Shown here one piece after another: positions 1 to 8,472 of a stretch of DNA of 64,000 bases. This DNA comes from Burkholderiales bacterium (GTDB lineage: Bacteria > Pseudomonadota > Gammaproteobacteria > Burkholderiales > Burkholderiaceae_C). Numbering within the stretch: position 1 is the stretch's first letter; each line of letters begins with the position of its first letter. The stretch lies in NCBI GenBank assembly GCA_016223165.1, contig JACRPO010000001.1, positions 124,001-188,000 on the forward strand, in the 5' to 3' direction. Below the pieces are notes generated by a model. It was not told where the DNA came from. It made no database searches and saw only the letters and a program-made list of their open reading frames with translations. The position numbers and the translations under genes are program-made.

Positions 1-39
1 GGCCACATGGTCGAAGCGCACGGCCGGCGAGTGGGGCAT
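1..39 (-). CDS. Possible 5' end of a gene leaving the left edge
   Basis: An ATG on the minus strand at 39 opens a frame that stays open to the window edge and reads MPHSPAVRFDHVA. The RFDHVA string looks like the first beta strand of glyoxalase-fold or ABC ATPase proteins, but 13 codons cannot decide this. A TACAAT hexamer (minus strand, 49-54) lies just upstream and could be a -10 element, which would leave a very short leader. No clear ribosome binding site is visible, so the gene is only a possibility. Confidence 0.3.
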   Translation of the reverse strand, partial: MPHSPAVRFDHVA

Positions 40-66
40 GGGGCGCGGATTGTAGGCAGCCTGCCT

Positions 67-106
67 CGCGACACCGCGCGACACCGCGCGACACCGCGCA
101 GCACCG
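67..106. repeat. 10-bp tandem repeat, 4 copies
   Basis: Three exact copies of CGCGACACCG are followed by a one-mismatch copy (CGCAGCACCG). The period of 10 is not a multiple of three, in keeping with a non-coding position. Confidence 0.85.
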
Positions 107-294
107 CGCGGCGCCTCCGGGCCGCGCCGCGCGCGCATTCGCCGGCCGCTGCGCAGGAAGTCACGCCGGCGCCGCTCCCCGATTCAAGGGGTTGCCTTCG
201 TATGCCGATGCAACAGATGGCCGCCGCGGCGGGCGACGTCTCGCAGGCCCCGCGCGCAGCGGTCACCGCTGTCCCCCTGCTTCAACGACTTGTT

Positions 295-339
295 CCCACC
301 GCACCCACCGCACCCACCGGACCCACCGGACCCACCGAA
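295..339. repeat. 9-bp tandem repeat, 5 copies
   Basis: Two copies of CCCACCGCA, two of CCCACCGGA and a final partial copy stand head to tail. The array stops at the AAGGAG ribosome binding site of the next gene, so it lies in that gene's untranslated leader. Confidence 0.9.
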
Positions 340-352
340 GGAGCTCCCCCAC

Positions 353-541
353 ATGACACGCAACGCCAAGCTGATCGCCCTGGCCGCACTCACGAGCCTC
401 ATCGCCGCCTGCGGCGGCCACGGTGGCGAAAGCGCCGAAGCCCCGGCGCCCGCCCCGGCTCCGAGCCCCTCGCCCGCCGAGGTGGCCGGCATCAGCACGC
501 CAAGCAGCGTGTCGGTCGTCACGGCCAAGAACGCGAACTGA
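353..541 (+). CDS. Small lipoprotein, Pro/Ala-rich
   Basis: A 62-aa protein. It starts MTRNAKLIAL, has a hydrophobic signal segment (residues 5-19) and a lipobox LIAAC with the acylated Cys at residue 20. After that come a Gly/His stretch and an AlaPro/SerPro-rich spacer (30-41). The start at 353 is chosen because AAGGAG lies about 8 bases upstream; an earlier in-frame ATG at 290 would translate the 9-bp repeat and spoil the signal peptide. It is probably attached to the outer membrane. The gene is 28 bases upstream of a large exported protein on the same strand, so the two are likely co-transcribed. I do not recognise a family; the function is unknown. Confidence 0.7.
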   Translation: MTRNAKLIALAALTSLIAACGGHGGESAEAPAPAPAPSPSPAEVAGISTPSSVSVVTAKNAN

Positions 542-569
542 ACCCACCACGAACGTCGGAGGCACCCCC

Positions 570-2852
570 ATGCGTCGCCAATTCCTGCAACTGCGCCCGA
601 CCCTTCTCACGCTCGCCCTGGCCGCTGCGCTGCCCGGGCTGGCCAGCGCCGCGCCCGGCGCCAACTCGCCCTACCGCACCGACCAGCAGCAAAGCCATGT
701 CGAGGACGCCACGTCGCGCGGCGTCAACCAGGTGAACATGATCACCTGCTTCATGAGCTCGATGCGGCCCGACGCGCTCGTCAACCGCGGCAACTACGTG
801 GCGCTGGTCGACGAGAAGAAGTGCGACCCCGACGCGCGCTCGAGCACCAGCAACTCCGGCAGCACGAGCAGCGGCACGCAGGCACCTTCGTACATGACGG
901 CGGTCGTGAACTCCTCGCGCACCAGCAATGCCGACCCGATGCGCGTCAAGGTCTGGGTCGACGAGTCCGAGCCCGGCTTCGCCGCCACCATCTTCGTCAA
1001 CGTCTCGGCCACGCAGGCGCCCACGGCCGACAACCCCTACGGCATCTTCCGCCTCGACTACTGTGGCCGCGGCGAGACCGGCCCCTGCATGATGCGCGGC
1101 TTCCTCGAGGGCAGCACCGACGGCATCGGCTACTTCGAGATCGAAGGCGGCCAGCAGGGCAGCCAGACCAAGGCGCTGCGCCTGACGACCACGGGCACGA
1201 CGAGCGGCGCGGGCCTCATGCGCCTGTCGGAGCAGGGCCAGGACGTGACCTTCTCGTTCGCCTACAACGCCGACTACTTCCTGCGCCGCCTCGAGGGCGG
1301 TGCCGACCAGTGCTTCAGCCGCGACGCCGCCGACCCCGACACCGGCATGTCGGTGTGGCGCTACGGCCTGTACGACGCCGACAGCGGCGAGCGCGTCGAG
1401 CGCCGCTCGGGCTTTCCGATCGAGTTCACCTCCGGCGACCGCACCTTCCACGGCCACATGGGCTACTGGGGCCTGTGGCTGCCGCCCGAGGCGTCCGTCG
1501 CCAACGGTGCCACCGTCACGCGCGTCGAGTACAGCGCCGGCAGCCAGCCCACGCGCACCGACTACACGCTGCAGAAGGCCGACGGCCGCCTCACCAAGTA
1601 CAGCAAGCGCACGCGCACGCTGGCGGCGATCGACAAGATCCGCTTCCAGACCTGGATCGGCGGCGGCCAGGCCGCACCCTTCGCCGGCGCCGAGCTGAAC
1701 CGCCAGTACGAGATGTACTGGGACGACGCGGCCGGCGCGTTCAAGGCCGTCGGCACCGTCGAGTGCACCGAAGGGCCGTGCCAGACGCGCAGCCTCGACG
1801 CCGAGCAGTCGGTGCCGGCGTCGTACTTCGCGGCCATGGGCGGCGTGCGCGGCTGGTCGCAGGCGCTCGGCGGCGAGCTCTTCGTGCCGCTGGCCGGCGT
1901 CAACGGCGCCGTCAACTCGGCCAACGTGCAGGTCGCCTATCGCGTGCAGGAGCTCGTCTATCCGGCGGACCTGCCCGGGGCGCTGTACTGCCTGCGCGAC
2001 TGCCCGACCGCGGCCTCGATCGCCGCGTACTTCGCGCCGGGCTCGCAGGCCGCCTCGCCCTTCGCCGGCTCGAGCTTCAACAACTGGCAGCCGGTGGCCG
2101 ACAACGGCGTGCTCACCTACTCGATGAACGCCACGGCCGCGCTGCTGCGCGACGGCAGCGACGCCGCCGTGACGATGACCGACCGCAGTGCCCTCGAAGC
2201 GCGCCCGCAGTACCAGGGCGGCGTGCGCACCGGGCGCCTGTTCACGAGCCTCGAGGCGGCGCGCTGCCCGCAGGACGCGACGCGCTACTGCGACTGGCAG
2301 GTCGAGCAGATGGACACGTTCTACCAGTGGGAGACCGGCCCCAACCAGTGGAACCAGTTCGCGGTGGTGAAGGACGCGCAGGGTGCGGTCGTGACCTTCG
2401 AGCCACCGCTGTCGGTGAGCTACAACGTGCCCGCCGGCGCCGCCTACGGCGACTACGCGGGCAAGGCCATCGTGCTGCAGTACGGCGGCTTCGGCGAACT
2501 CTGGGGCATCCCCGGGCGCTGCGTCTCGCGCCAGACCAACGAGACGGTGAGCTGCGACCGCCCCGAGTCGCGCTACGTGCCGGCGTTCGTGATCCCGTTC
2601 GACGAGGTGCTCGGCCGCGTGCAGGTCGGCGAGCGCGCGCTGCTGGCCAAGTGGCTGGATCGCGAGATCCGCTTCGCGCGCAAGGACCCGGCGGTGTGCA
2701 CCGCCGCCGGCGTCGCGCTGGCCGGCGGGCTCGTGCTGCCCACCGCGGCCAACCTTGCCGACCCGAGCGACCCGGCCTCGCCGATCTACATCGGCGCCAA
2801 GCCGACGGTGACGGACGCGCCGCGCGTCATCCACGGCGACGTCAAGTACTGA
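570..2852 (+). CDS. Large exported protein, unknown function
   Basis: A 760-aa protein with a clear Sec signal peptide (basic MRRQFLQLRP, hydrophobic core 11-24, likely cut near residue 27 at ASA). The ATG at 570 is preceded by CGGAGG. The mature part is rich in Asp, Gly, Tyr and Trp, with scattered paired cysteines such as CGRGETGPC and CLRDC that suggest disulfides in the periplasm or outside. There are no internal membrane spans and no motif I can assign to an enzyme. It probably forms a unit with the lipoprotein before it and the TonB-like protein 21 bases after it. It may be an outer-surface or cell-envelope protein; this is only inferred from its signal and its neighbours. Confidence 0.85.
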   Translation: MRRQFLQLRPTLLTLALAAALPGLASAAPGANSPYRTDQQQSHVEDATSRGVNQVNMITCFMSSMRPDALVNRGNYVALVDEKKCDPDARSSTSNSGSTSSGTQAPSYMTAVVNSSRTSNADPMRVKVWVDESEPGFAATIFVNVSATQAPTADNPYGIFRLDYCGRGETGPCMMRGFLEGSTDGIGYFEIEGGQQGSQTKALRLTTTGTTSGAGLMRLSEQGQDVTFSFAYNADYFLRRLEGGADQCFSRDAADPDTGMSVWRYGLYDADSGERVERRSGFPIEFTSGDRTFHGHMGYWGLWLPPEASVANGATVTRVEYSAGSQPTRTDYTLQKADGRLTKYSKRTRTLAAIDKIRFQTWIGGGQAAPFAGAELNRQYEMYWDDAAGAFKAVGTVECTEGPCQTRSLDAEQSVPASYFAAMGGVRGWSQALGGELFVPLAGVNGAVNSANVQVAYRVQELVYPADLPGALYCLRDCPTAASIAAYFAPGSQAASPFAGSSFNNWQPVADNGVLTYSMNATAALLRDGSDAAVTMTDRSALEARPQYQGGVRTGRLFTSLEAARCPQDATRYCDWQVEQMDTFYQWETGPNQWNQFAVVKDAQGAVVTFEPPLSVSYNVPAGAAYGDYAGKAIVLQYGGFGELWGIPGRCVSRQTNETVSCDRPESRYVPAFVIPFDEVLGRVQVGERALLAKWLDREIRFARKDPAVCTAAGVALAGGLVLPTAANLADPSDPASPIYIGAKPTVTDAPRVIHGDVKY

Positions 2853-2873
2853 AACGCGGCACGCGGCGCGGCC

Positions 2874-3863
2874 ATGCTTGCACCAGCGGCGGCCGCCGCG
2901 CCTGCGGCGGCAGCTGGGGCGGCCCGGGCGCCCTCTGCGCCCTCGCCGCCCTTGCCACCCTCGGCGCCCTCTGCTCGGCCGATGCGCCTGCGCCGCCGCG
3001 GCTTGATGGCCGGCCTCGTCGCCTCGCTCGCGGCGCATGCCGTGCTGCTGGCCGCGTTGCTCGAAGGGCCGGCGACGGCGCGCCCCGGGCCGTCGTCGCG
3101 CGGCCAAGGCTCGGCACACGCGGCCGCGGCGCCGGCGACGCCGGTCGTGTACTTGTGGCGCGCGGCGCGCCCGGCGGCGCCGGCGGCCACGCGCGTCGCA
3201 CAGGCCGCGGCGCCGGCCATCGCCGCCGCTTCGTCGCCGGTGCGACGAGTGCGGACCAAGCCGTCGCGCGGCGTGCCCGACACCAAGGCCGCGGCGGCAC
3301 CGGCTGCCGCGACTGCCGCGACTGCACCTGCCCCACCCGCTGCGCCGCCGCCCGACAACACCGTGGCCACCGCCGCGCAGCCGGAACCTGCGACAGAGGT
3401 GGTGAGCGGCGACGTCTTCGCGCTGCCCAGCGTCGCCTTCGCCGGCATGGGCGGCCGCCGCCGCACCTCGTGGCGTGCCTTGCCGTCCGATGCCGCCCCG
3501 CCCTCGCATGCCGTGGCGGCGAACATGCCGCTGCCACCGCCCGTCGCCCAGGCCGCGCCGCCGGCCGAGGCGATGCGCGAAGCCATGCGCGAGGCGGCAC
3601 GCCTGCAGCTGGTGCTGGCGCTCACGCAGCAGCTGGCGGCGCTGCCGCCGCCGCAACCGCGGCCCGACGCCGGCCGGTGCGAGCCCGACGGCGAGCCGCC
3701 CGCGCCAGCCCTGCGTTGCGACACGCTGACGCTGCCGCAGGACCTGGCCGACGGCGGCACCGCGCTGGCGGCGCTGCTGGCGAGCTACCGCGCGCTCGAT
3801 GCGCGGGTGCGCGGTGCCGCCGTGGTCTGGGACGAAGGGCGCTACAGGCTCGACCTGCGCTGA
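2874..3863 (+). CDS. TonB-like anchored protein without a TonB C-domain
   Basis: Up to 329 aa. An Ala/Pro-rich lead is followed by MRLRRRGLMAG and a single membrane helix (about residues 45-60). The helix contains an S-x3-H pattern (SLAAH), like the Ser/His pair in the TonB transmembrane helix that contacts ExbB/ExbD. After it come a long Ala/Pro/Arg-rich periplasmic linker and a C-terminal globular part with two cysteines (CEPDGEPPAPALRC). The usual TonB C-terminal fold is not evident. The true start may be the ATG at 2982, directly before the basic helix, because upstream of 2874 no good ribosome binding site is seen. It follows the large exported protein by 21 bases. Function unknown; an energy-coupling or anchoring role is inference. 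Confidence 0.7.
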   Translation: MLAPAAAAAPAAAAGAARAPSAPSPPLPPSAPSARPMRLRRRGLMAGLVASLAAHAVLLAALLEGPATARPGPSSRGQGSAHAAAAPATPVVYLWRAARPAAPAATRVAQAAAPAIAAASSPVRRVRTKPSRGVPDTKAAAAPAAATAATAPAPPAAPPPDNTVATAAQPEPATEVVSGDVFALPSVAFAGMGGRRRTSWRALPSDAAPPSHAVAANMPLPPPVAQAAPPAEAMREAMREAARLQLVLALTQQLAALPPPQPRPDAGRCEPDGEPPAPALRCDTLTLPQDLADGGTALAALLASYRALDARVRGAAVVWDEGRYRLDLR

Positions 3864-3874
3864 GTGCGATGAAC

Positions 3875-3901
3875 GCCGAGCGCGCCGAGCGCGCCGAGCG
3901 C
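3875..3901. repeat. 9-bp tandem repeat, 3 copies
   Basis: Three head-to-tail copies of GCCGAGCGC between the TonB-like gene and the TetR gene. The start of the TetR protein carries a related, more degenerate AEK/AAK-coding repeat. Confidence 0.8.
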
Positions 3902-3964
3902 GCCCGGCATGTGGCGGCAGGCCCGCCGGGAACTCCTCAGGCGCGAGGCAGAATCGCGCCCACG

Positions 3965-4720
3965 ATGTCCGCCGAGAAGACCGAAGAGATCGAGAAGGCC
4001 GAGAAGGCGACGCAGGCCGCGAAGGCCGCAGCAGCCGCGATGGCCGGGAAGGCCGCGAAGGCCGAGCAGAAGAAGCCGCGCCGCACCGCCGAGCGTATCC
4101 TCGAAGTGACGCTCGAGCTCTTCAACCGCTTCGGCGAGCCGAACGTCAGCACCACGCTCATCTCGGCGGAGATGAACATCAGCCCGGGCAACCTGTACTA
4201 CCACTACCCGGCCAAGGACCAGCTGATCAACGGCCTGTTCGACCGCTACGAGCGCGCGCTGGGCGAGATCCTCGACAGTGCCGACGGCGTCGAGAACGTC
4301 GAGGATGCGTGGCTGTTCATGCACCTCCTGTTCGAGCTCATCTGGAACTACCGTTTCCTCTACCGTGACCTGAACGACCTGCTGAGCAAGAACCGGCGGC
4401 TGGAGATGCACTTCCAGGAAGTGCTGCAGCGCAAGTCGCGCGCCATGGCGGCGCTGCTCGACGGCCTATCGCGTGGCGGTGCGGCGCACCTCAGCCGCGA
4501 GGCCGCGGGCCCGATGGCGACGGCGATGGTGGTTGTGCTCACCTACTGGCTGAGCTACGAGTACGTGCGCGACCCGCGCCATGCCCTGGAGCCGGACAAC
4601 GCCGCCGCGGCGCTCGGGCGCGGGGCGTATCACGCGCTCGCGCTGCTGCTGCCTCATCTGGACGAAGGATCGCGCGGGCACCTGCGCGGGCTCGCTGCGG
4701 CCTACTTGCCCGACGCCTGA
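3965..4720 (+). CDS. TetR/AcrR family regulator
   Basis: A 251-aa DNA-binding repressor-type protein. After a 40-residue Lys/Ala/Glu-rich leader made of AEK/AAK repeats comes the TetR helix-turn-helix: RRTAERILEVTLELFNRFGE, then ISAEMNISPGNLYYHYPAKD, where the recognition helix carries the typical NLYYHY motif. The C-terminal ligand domain (FMHLLFELIWNYRFLYRDLNDLL onwards) matches a TetR type common in Burkholderiales, whose ligand I do not know. The ATG at 3965 is used; a frame open further upstream would translate intergenic repeats. The repeat-made basic leader is unusual for TetR proteins. Targets cannot be told; the neighbouring genes on the same strand are candidates. Confidence 0.88.
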   Translation: MSAEKTEEIEKAEKATQAAKAAAAAMAGKAAKAEQKKPRRTAERILEVTLELFNRFGEPNVSTTLISAEMNISPGNLYYHYPAKDQLINGLFDRYERALGEILDSADGVENVEDAWLFMHLLFELIWNYRFLYRDLNDLLSKNRRLEMHFQEVLQRKSRAMAALLDGLSRGGAAHLSREAAGPMATAMVVVLTYWLSYEYVRDPRHALEPDNAAAALGRGAYHALALLLPHLDEGSRGHLRGLAAAYLPDA

Positions 4721-4797
4721 GCACCTCCCGCGTTCGCAGATTTGCCCTCGCAAGGGGCCTCGGGCATCATGAGCGCGTCCAATCCCAGGAGGAAGCC

Positions 4798-5292
4798 ATG
4801 AAGAAGATGAGCCTCGTCGTGTGCCTTGCCGTGGCCTTGCTCGCCGGGTGCGCTTCGCATCAACGCCCGGACCACGGACAGCCGCACAGCGTGATCCTGC
4901 ATGAGCGCCCGCTTGTCTCTGTCAAGGGCGAAATCATCTCGGTCAGCCCGGAGCCGCTCGTGTTCTTGAAGGTCGAGCGAGACGTCCGCATCCGCTGGGT
5001 GCTGCCACAGGGACTGACATTCCCCGACAACGGCATCGTGATCGAAGGGCAAGTCATGGATCCCACCAAGCGCGGTGAGCCGCTGCGCCCAGGGCCCGAG
5101 GCACCCAAGGTGGTCGGTCCCATCAATCGCGAACAGCAGGAGGTCGTCGACTGCCGCGTTGGTGCTGACCGCCAGACATTCACCTGCCTGAATCGCAATA
5201 CGAAGCCTGGCTACTACCGCTACACGATTCGGGTGCTGAAGGACGGCAAGCTGCTGCCGCCCTACGACCCCGGCATCATGAACATGGAGTAG
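4798..5292 (+). CDS. Lipoprotein, unknown function
   Basis: A 164-aa protein with a very good ribosome binding site (AGGAGGAA) 3 bases before ATG 4798. The signal peptide MKKMSLVVCLAVALLAGC ends in a lipobox (LLAGC, Cys 18). The mature part is soluble and beta-rich, with ISVSPEPLVFLKVERDVRIRWVLP suggesting a small sandwich fold, and two cysteines (CRVGADRQTFTC) that could pair. Base use is less GC-rich than in its neighbours. It ends one base before the stop codon of the convergent regulator gene at 5294. I do not recognise the family. Confidence 0.85.
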   Translation: MKKMSLVVCLAVALLAGCASHQRPDHGQPHSVILHERPLVSVKGEIISVSPEPLVFLKVERDVRIRWVLPQGLTFPDNGIVIEGQVMDPTKRGEPLRPGPEAPKVVGPINREQQEVVDCRVGADRQTFTCLNRNTKPGYYRYTIRVLKDGKLLPPYDPGIMNME

Positions 5293-5293
5293 A

Positions 5294-8023
5294 TCAGTCC
5301 GCGAGCGCCCGTTGAGCTTCGGCGCTGGCGGCATCGACGCCCGCGCTTCTACCGGCCAACTCGCATTCCGAAAACGCCTGCGGACCCAGCGAGCCACGGG
5401 CCGCTGCCAGCAACGGCACCAGGTAGGCCTCGTCATTGGCGTCGCGGCGAATGCCGGTGCGCTCGCCCAGTGCCTCGGCCGCGCCGAACAGCCATGCGGC
5501 ACTTCGCGGGTCGCCGCGCGCAGCACACAGGCCAGCGCAGACTTCCAGCAGGCTCTTTTCCACCGGCTTGGAGCCCACCGCGGCGGCGATGGCCTGCACT
5601 TCGCGCAGCACGGGTACCGCATCCGCCAGGCGCCGGCTTGAGATGAAGACCATCGCGCGGTTGAGCTGCGCGATTGCGATGCTCTCCTGATCGCCCAGAT
5701 CGCGGGCGATGGCCAACACCTGCTCGTACAGCGGCTGCGCGACTTCGAGACTGCCATCGGCGTGGTGCAATTGAGCCAGGCCGTTGAGCGCCGCGGCAAG
5801 CTGGCGCGGTTCGCCGACCTCGCGCGCCAACATCACCGCGCTCTCGTAGGTCGCGCGGGCTCTGGCGCGCTCGCCAAGCGCTACATAGACCGTGCCCAGT
5901 GGCTGCAACACGGCGGCCATCCGCCCCCTGTCGCCGATTTCCATCGCAATGGCGTGGCTCTCCTCGAGATAGCGACGCGACTCGTCGTACCGACCCATGA
6001 AGTAGGTCAGCTGGCCCGCGTCGCACAAGACGCGGCACCTCGCGAAGCCACGTGGGCGTGCCGCCTCGCGCATCGACGCCTCTACAGTGATTCGTTGACC
6101 AAGCCCGAGCAGGCCGCGAATGCGCCAGTAGGTCTTGAGCACAAAGACGAGTTGAAGCCCCTGCATCGCGCACTCTTCAGCGCGACCACACCAATCGTGC
6201 GCAGCAATGAAGTTCTCCCGCTCCTGATCCAGCCTCTTCAGCCACAAGCTCTGCACCGGACCCGCCAAGTGCGGCCGCGCCGTCTCGGCCAGGCCGAGGA
6301 AGTGTTCGAGGTGTCGCCCGCGCGTCGCCGCCTCGTCTCCAGCCTCCACCAGCTTCTCCAACGCATAGGCGCGCACCGTCTCGAGCATGCGGTAGCGCGT
6401 GCCGCCGGCATCCATCACCACGAGCGACTTCTCCACCAGGCGCGCAAGCAGGTCCAGCACGTGGGGTGACTCGATGCCGCCGCCCTCGCACACGGCCTCG
6501 GCCGACTCCAGCGTCCACCCACCGGCAAACACGGAGAGCCGCCTGAAGAGCATGCGCTCCGCTTCGTCGAGCAGATCGAAACTCCAGTCGATCAGCGCGC
6601 GCAGCGTGCGCTGGCGCGGAAGCACCGTGCGGTCGCCGCTCACGAGCAGGCGGAAGCGGTCCGCCAGACGCGCGGCGATGGCCTGCACCGAGAGCGCCCG
6701 CGTGCGCGCCGCCGCCAGTTCGAGCGCGAGTGGGATGCCGTCGAGCTGGCGGCAGATGCTGGCCACGGCACCCGCGTTTTGCGCGGTCAAGCGCAGCGCC
6801 GGCTGCACCGCGCTGGCCCGGTCCATGAAAAGGCGCACTGCCTCGTGCCGCGCCAGCCGCGCAAGGTGGGCCGGCGGAACGGTGCGCTCCTCGACCTCGG
6901 CCCCCTCGTCGCCGGGCACCGACAGCGTTGGCACCTGGTACGCCGTCTCACCGGCCACCTGCAGCACATCGCGGCTGGAGCCGAGCACGCGTACGCCGGG
7001 TGCGGCTTGCAGCAGTCGCTTGGCCAGGTCAGCGCAGGCGTGCACCACGTGCTCGCAGTTGTCGAGGATGACGAGCAGCGTCTTGTCGCGCACGTAGCTC
7101 AGCAGCGCATCGGTGACGCTACTGCCTTGCTCTTCCTTCACGCCGAGTACCGAAGCCAGCGCCTGGGGCACGAGCAGCGGGTCGGCTAACGGCGCCAACT
7201 CCACCAGCCACACGCCGTCCGGATACTCGTCGAGCAGTTCCGCGCCCAGCTGCACCGAAAGCCGGCTCTTGCCGATGCCTCCCATGCCCAGCAGCGTCAG
7301 CAGGCGCGTCTTCGCGAGCAGCGCACGCACTTCGGCCAGCTCGCGCTCGCGGCCGACGAAGGAGTTGAGCTGCTGCGCGAGGTTGTTCGGTGTCGCCTCG
7401 AGCGATCGCAGCGGCGGGAACTGGGCGCGCAGCGCCGGGTGCTGCAATTGATGGACGCGCTCGGGGCTCGCGAGGTCGCGCAGGCGCACCACCCCGAGGT
7501 CGAGCAGCGTGACCCCGCTCGGCAGGCGGCCCCGCAATCGTTCGGCCACGGCCTGCGTCAGCAACGTCTGCCCGCCGTGCGCCGCACTCATCACGCGCGC
7601 GGCGCGGTTCAGGGCCGGGCCGAAGAAGTCACCGTCGCGCGCTTCGCTCTCGCCGCAGTGCACGCCGCAGCGCACCTTGAGCGCGAGGCCGCCCTCGGGC
7701 ATCGGCGCGGCCATCGCCTGCTGCAGGTTCAGCGCCGCCTGCACAGCCTGCAGCGCGTCGGCGAAGACCGCATGCACGCCGTCACCCGTGGTCTTGACGA
7801 CCTGGCCGCCGGCGGCGAGCACCGCCTCGCGGCTCAGCACATCGTGGCGCGCCACGGCGGCGCGCATGCGCTCGGGCTCGTTCTCCCACAGGCGCGTGCT
7901 GCCTTCGATGTCGGTGAACAGGAAGGTGCGGATCGCCTCCGGGTTCGAGTCCGGGATCGGGTTCTCGGTCGCTGGCTCGACGCTCACGCGGGCTCGGCTC
8001 GGTGTGGATGCAGCGGGGCGCAT
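5294..8023 (-). CDS. Cyclase-domain / NB-ARC / TPR regulator
   Basis: A 909-aa STAND-type protein. A class III nucleotide cyclase homology domain comes first (FLFTDIEGSTRLWE, then TTGDGVHAVF and CGVHCGE, roughly residues 30-195). An NB-ARC-like ATPase follows (NSFVGRERELAEV; Walker A LGMGGIGKS; Walker B TLLVILDNCEHV), then a winged-helix region (LRALIDWSFDLL) and C-terminal TPR repeats. This architecture is common in proteobacteria and is normally read as a signal-responsive ATPase; whether the cyclase domain makes cAMP is not known, though metal-binding Asp in TDIEG and TTGDG is kept. The ATG at 8023 is preferred to a TTG at 8074. It is convergent with the lipoprotein at 4798. It lacks a recognisable DNA-binding domain. 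Confidence 0.85.
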   Translation of the reverse strand: MRPAASTPSRARVSVEPATENPIPDSNPEAIRTFLFTDIEGSTRLWENEPERMRAAVARHDVLSREAVLAAGGQVVKTTGDGVHAVFADALQAVQAALNLQQAMAAPMPEGGLALKVRCGVHCGESEARDGDFFGPALNRAARVMSAAHGGQTLLTQAVAERLRGRLPSGVTLLDLGVVRLRDLASPERVHQLQHPALRAQFPPLRSLEATPNNLAQQLNSFVGRERELAEVRALLAKTRLLTLLGMGGIGKSRLSVQLGAELLDEYPDGVWLVELAPLADPLLVPQALASVLGVKEEQGSSVTDALLSYVRDKTLLVILDNCEHVVHACADLAKRLLQAAPGVRVLGSSRDVLQVAGETAYQVPTLSVPGDEGAEVEERTVPPAHLARLARHEAVRLFMDRASAVQPALRLTAQNAGAVASICRQLDGIPLALELAAARTRALSVQAIAARLADRFRLLVSGDRTVLPRQRTLRALIDWSFDLLDEAERMLFRRLSVFAGGWTLESAEAVCEGGGIESPHVLDLLARLVEKSLVVMDAGGTRYRMLETVRAYALEKLVEAGDEAATRGRHLEHFLGLAETARPHLAGPVQSLWLKRLDQERENFIAAHDWCGRAEECAMQGLQLVFVLKTYWRIRGLLGLGQRITVEASMREAARPRGFARCRVLCDAGQLTYFMGRYDESRRYLEESHAIAMEIGDRGRMAAVLQPLGTVYVALGERARARATYESAVMLAREVGEPRQLAAALNGLAQLHHADGSLEVAQPLYEQVLAIARDLGDQESIAIAQLNRAMVFISSRRLADAVPVLREVQAIAAAVGSKPVEKSLLEVCAGLCAARGDPRSAAWLFGAAEALGERTGIRRDANDEAYLVPLLAAARGSLGPQAFSECELAGRSAGVDAASAEAQRALAD

Positions 8024-8186
8024 TGTGCGGCCAGCCGGCACGGGCACGCCTTCGGACCACGCGCGCCGAAGCAAACACTTCGATACAAGGCCGGGTCGCC
8101 CGCTTCGAAGGGTTCGGGTGATGGCGTTGTGAGCGGACCACGAAACAACCCTGCTGCAAGGGTTTGTGCGGACTCGGCCTCCTGGA
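8024..8186. other. Intergenic region between regulator and porin remnant
   Basis: Contains the upstream region of the cyclase/NB-ARC gene. An imperfect hairpin (ACAACCCT with AGGGTTTGT, about 8145-8167) sits at the edge of the porin-derived sequence. No gene is seen. Confidence 0.5.
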
Positions 8187-8409
8187 CTGGCCGATCCCTA
8201 CGTGAACTTCAAGCTCGAGACCGGCGGCATCACCAGCAGCGGCGAGGTCAACCCCGGCGGCGCGTTCTTCAACCGCCAGGCCTGGCTCGGCATGTCGGGC
8301 CGCTTCGGTGAAGTGCGCGTCGGCCGCCAGGACTCGGTGCCCTTCCAGGTGATGGGCAGCTACGACTTCAACGGCATGTCCAACCGCATCTCGTCGGGCG
8401 GCCTGCGCG
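8187..8409 (+). pseudogene. Internal fragment of a Gram-negative porin
   Basis: About 74 codons read as porin barrel: LADPYVNFKLETGG, then NPGGAFFNRQAWLGMSGRFG, GEVRVGRQDSVPF and YDFNGMSNR. Alternating strands with FxRQAWxGxSGxFGExRxGRQ are the hallmark of Burkholderiales general porins of some 330-400 residues. No signal peptide or start codon precedes it, and the frame runs into unrelated GC-rich sequence at GGLRG, so both the N-terminal strand and most of the barrel are missing. It lies between two minus-strand genes. I read it as a remnant of a deleted or rearranged porin gene. Confidence 0.8.
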
Positions 8410-8437
8410 GGCCGGGACGGCCCCGGTCCGCGGCCCG

Positions 8438-8462
8438 CGGGCACGACGCGCGCGCGTGCCCG
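8438..8462. other. GC-rich hairpin after ogt
   Basis: GGGCACG and CGTGCCC flank a short alternating GC loop. The hairpin lies just beyond the ogt stop codon on the minus strand. It has no T tract, so it may act as a stabilising 3' structure rather than an intrinsic terminator. Confidence 0.4.
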
Positions 8463-8472
8463 GCCGCGAGCC

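Larger units (their letters stand above)
40..352. other. Intergenic region, two tandem repeats, no gene seen
   Basis: This 313-base stretch has no frame that reads like protein. It holds a 10-bp tandem repeat near 67-106 and a 9-bp tandem repeat at 295-339. The second repeat ends directly before the ribosome binding site of the lipoprotein gene at 353. Both may be part of the leader of flanking genes. Confidence 0.6.

Noticed and set aside
519..3656. A 1045-codon open frame on the minus strand
   Set aside because: It is Arg/Ala/Gly-rich with no domain and mirrors the codon bias of two real plus-strand genes; a GC-bias artefact.
821..3964. Long upstream extension of the TetR frame
   Set aside because: The extension overlaps two well supported genes and reads as low-complexity Arg-rich sequence; the TetR start at 3965 fits the family.
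7439..8311. A 290-codon plus-strand frame overlapping the cyclase regulator
   Set aside because: It is the complement of strong cyclase-domain sequence and has no recognisable protein content until the short porin fragment, which lies in another context.
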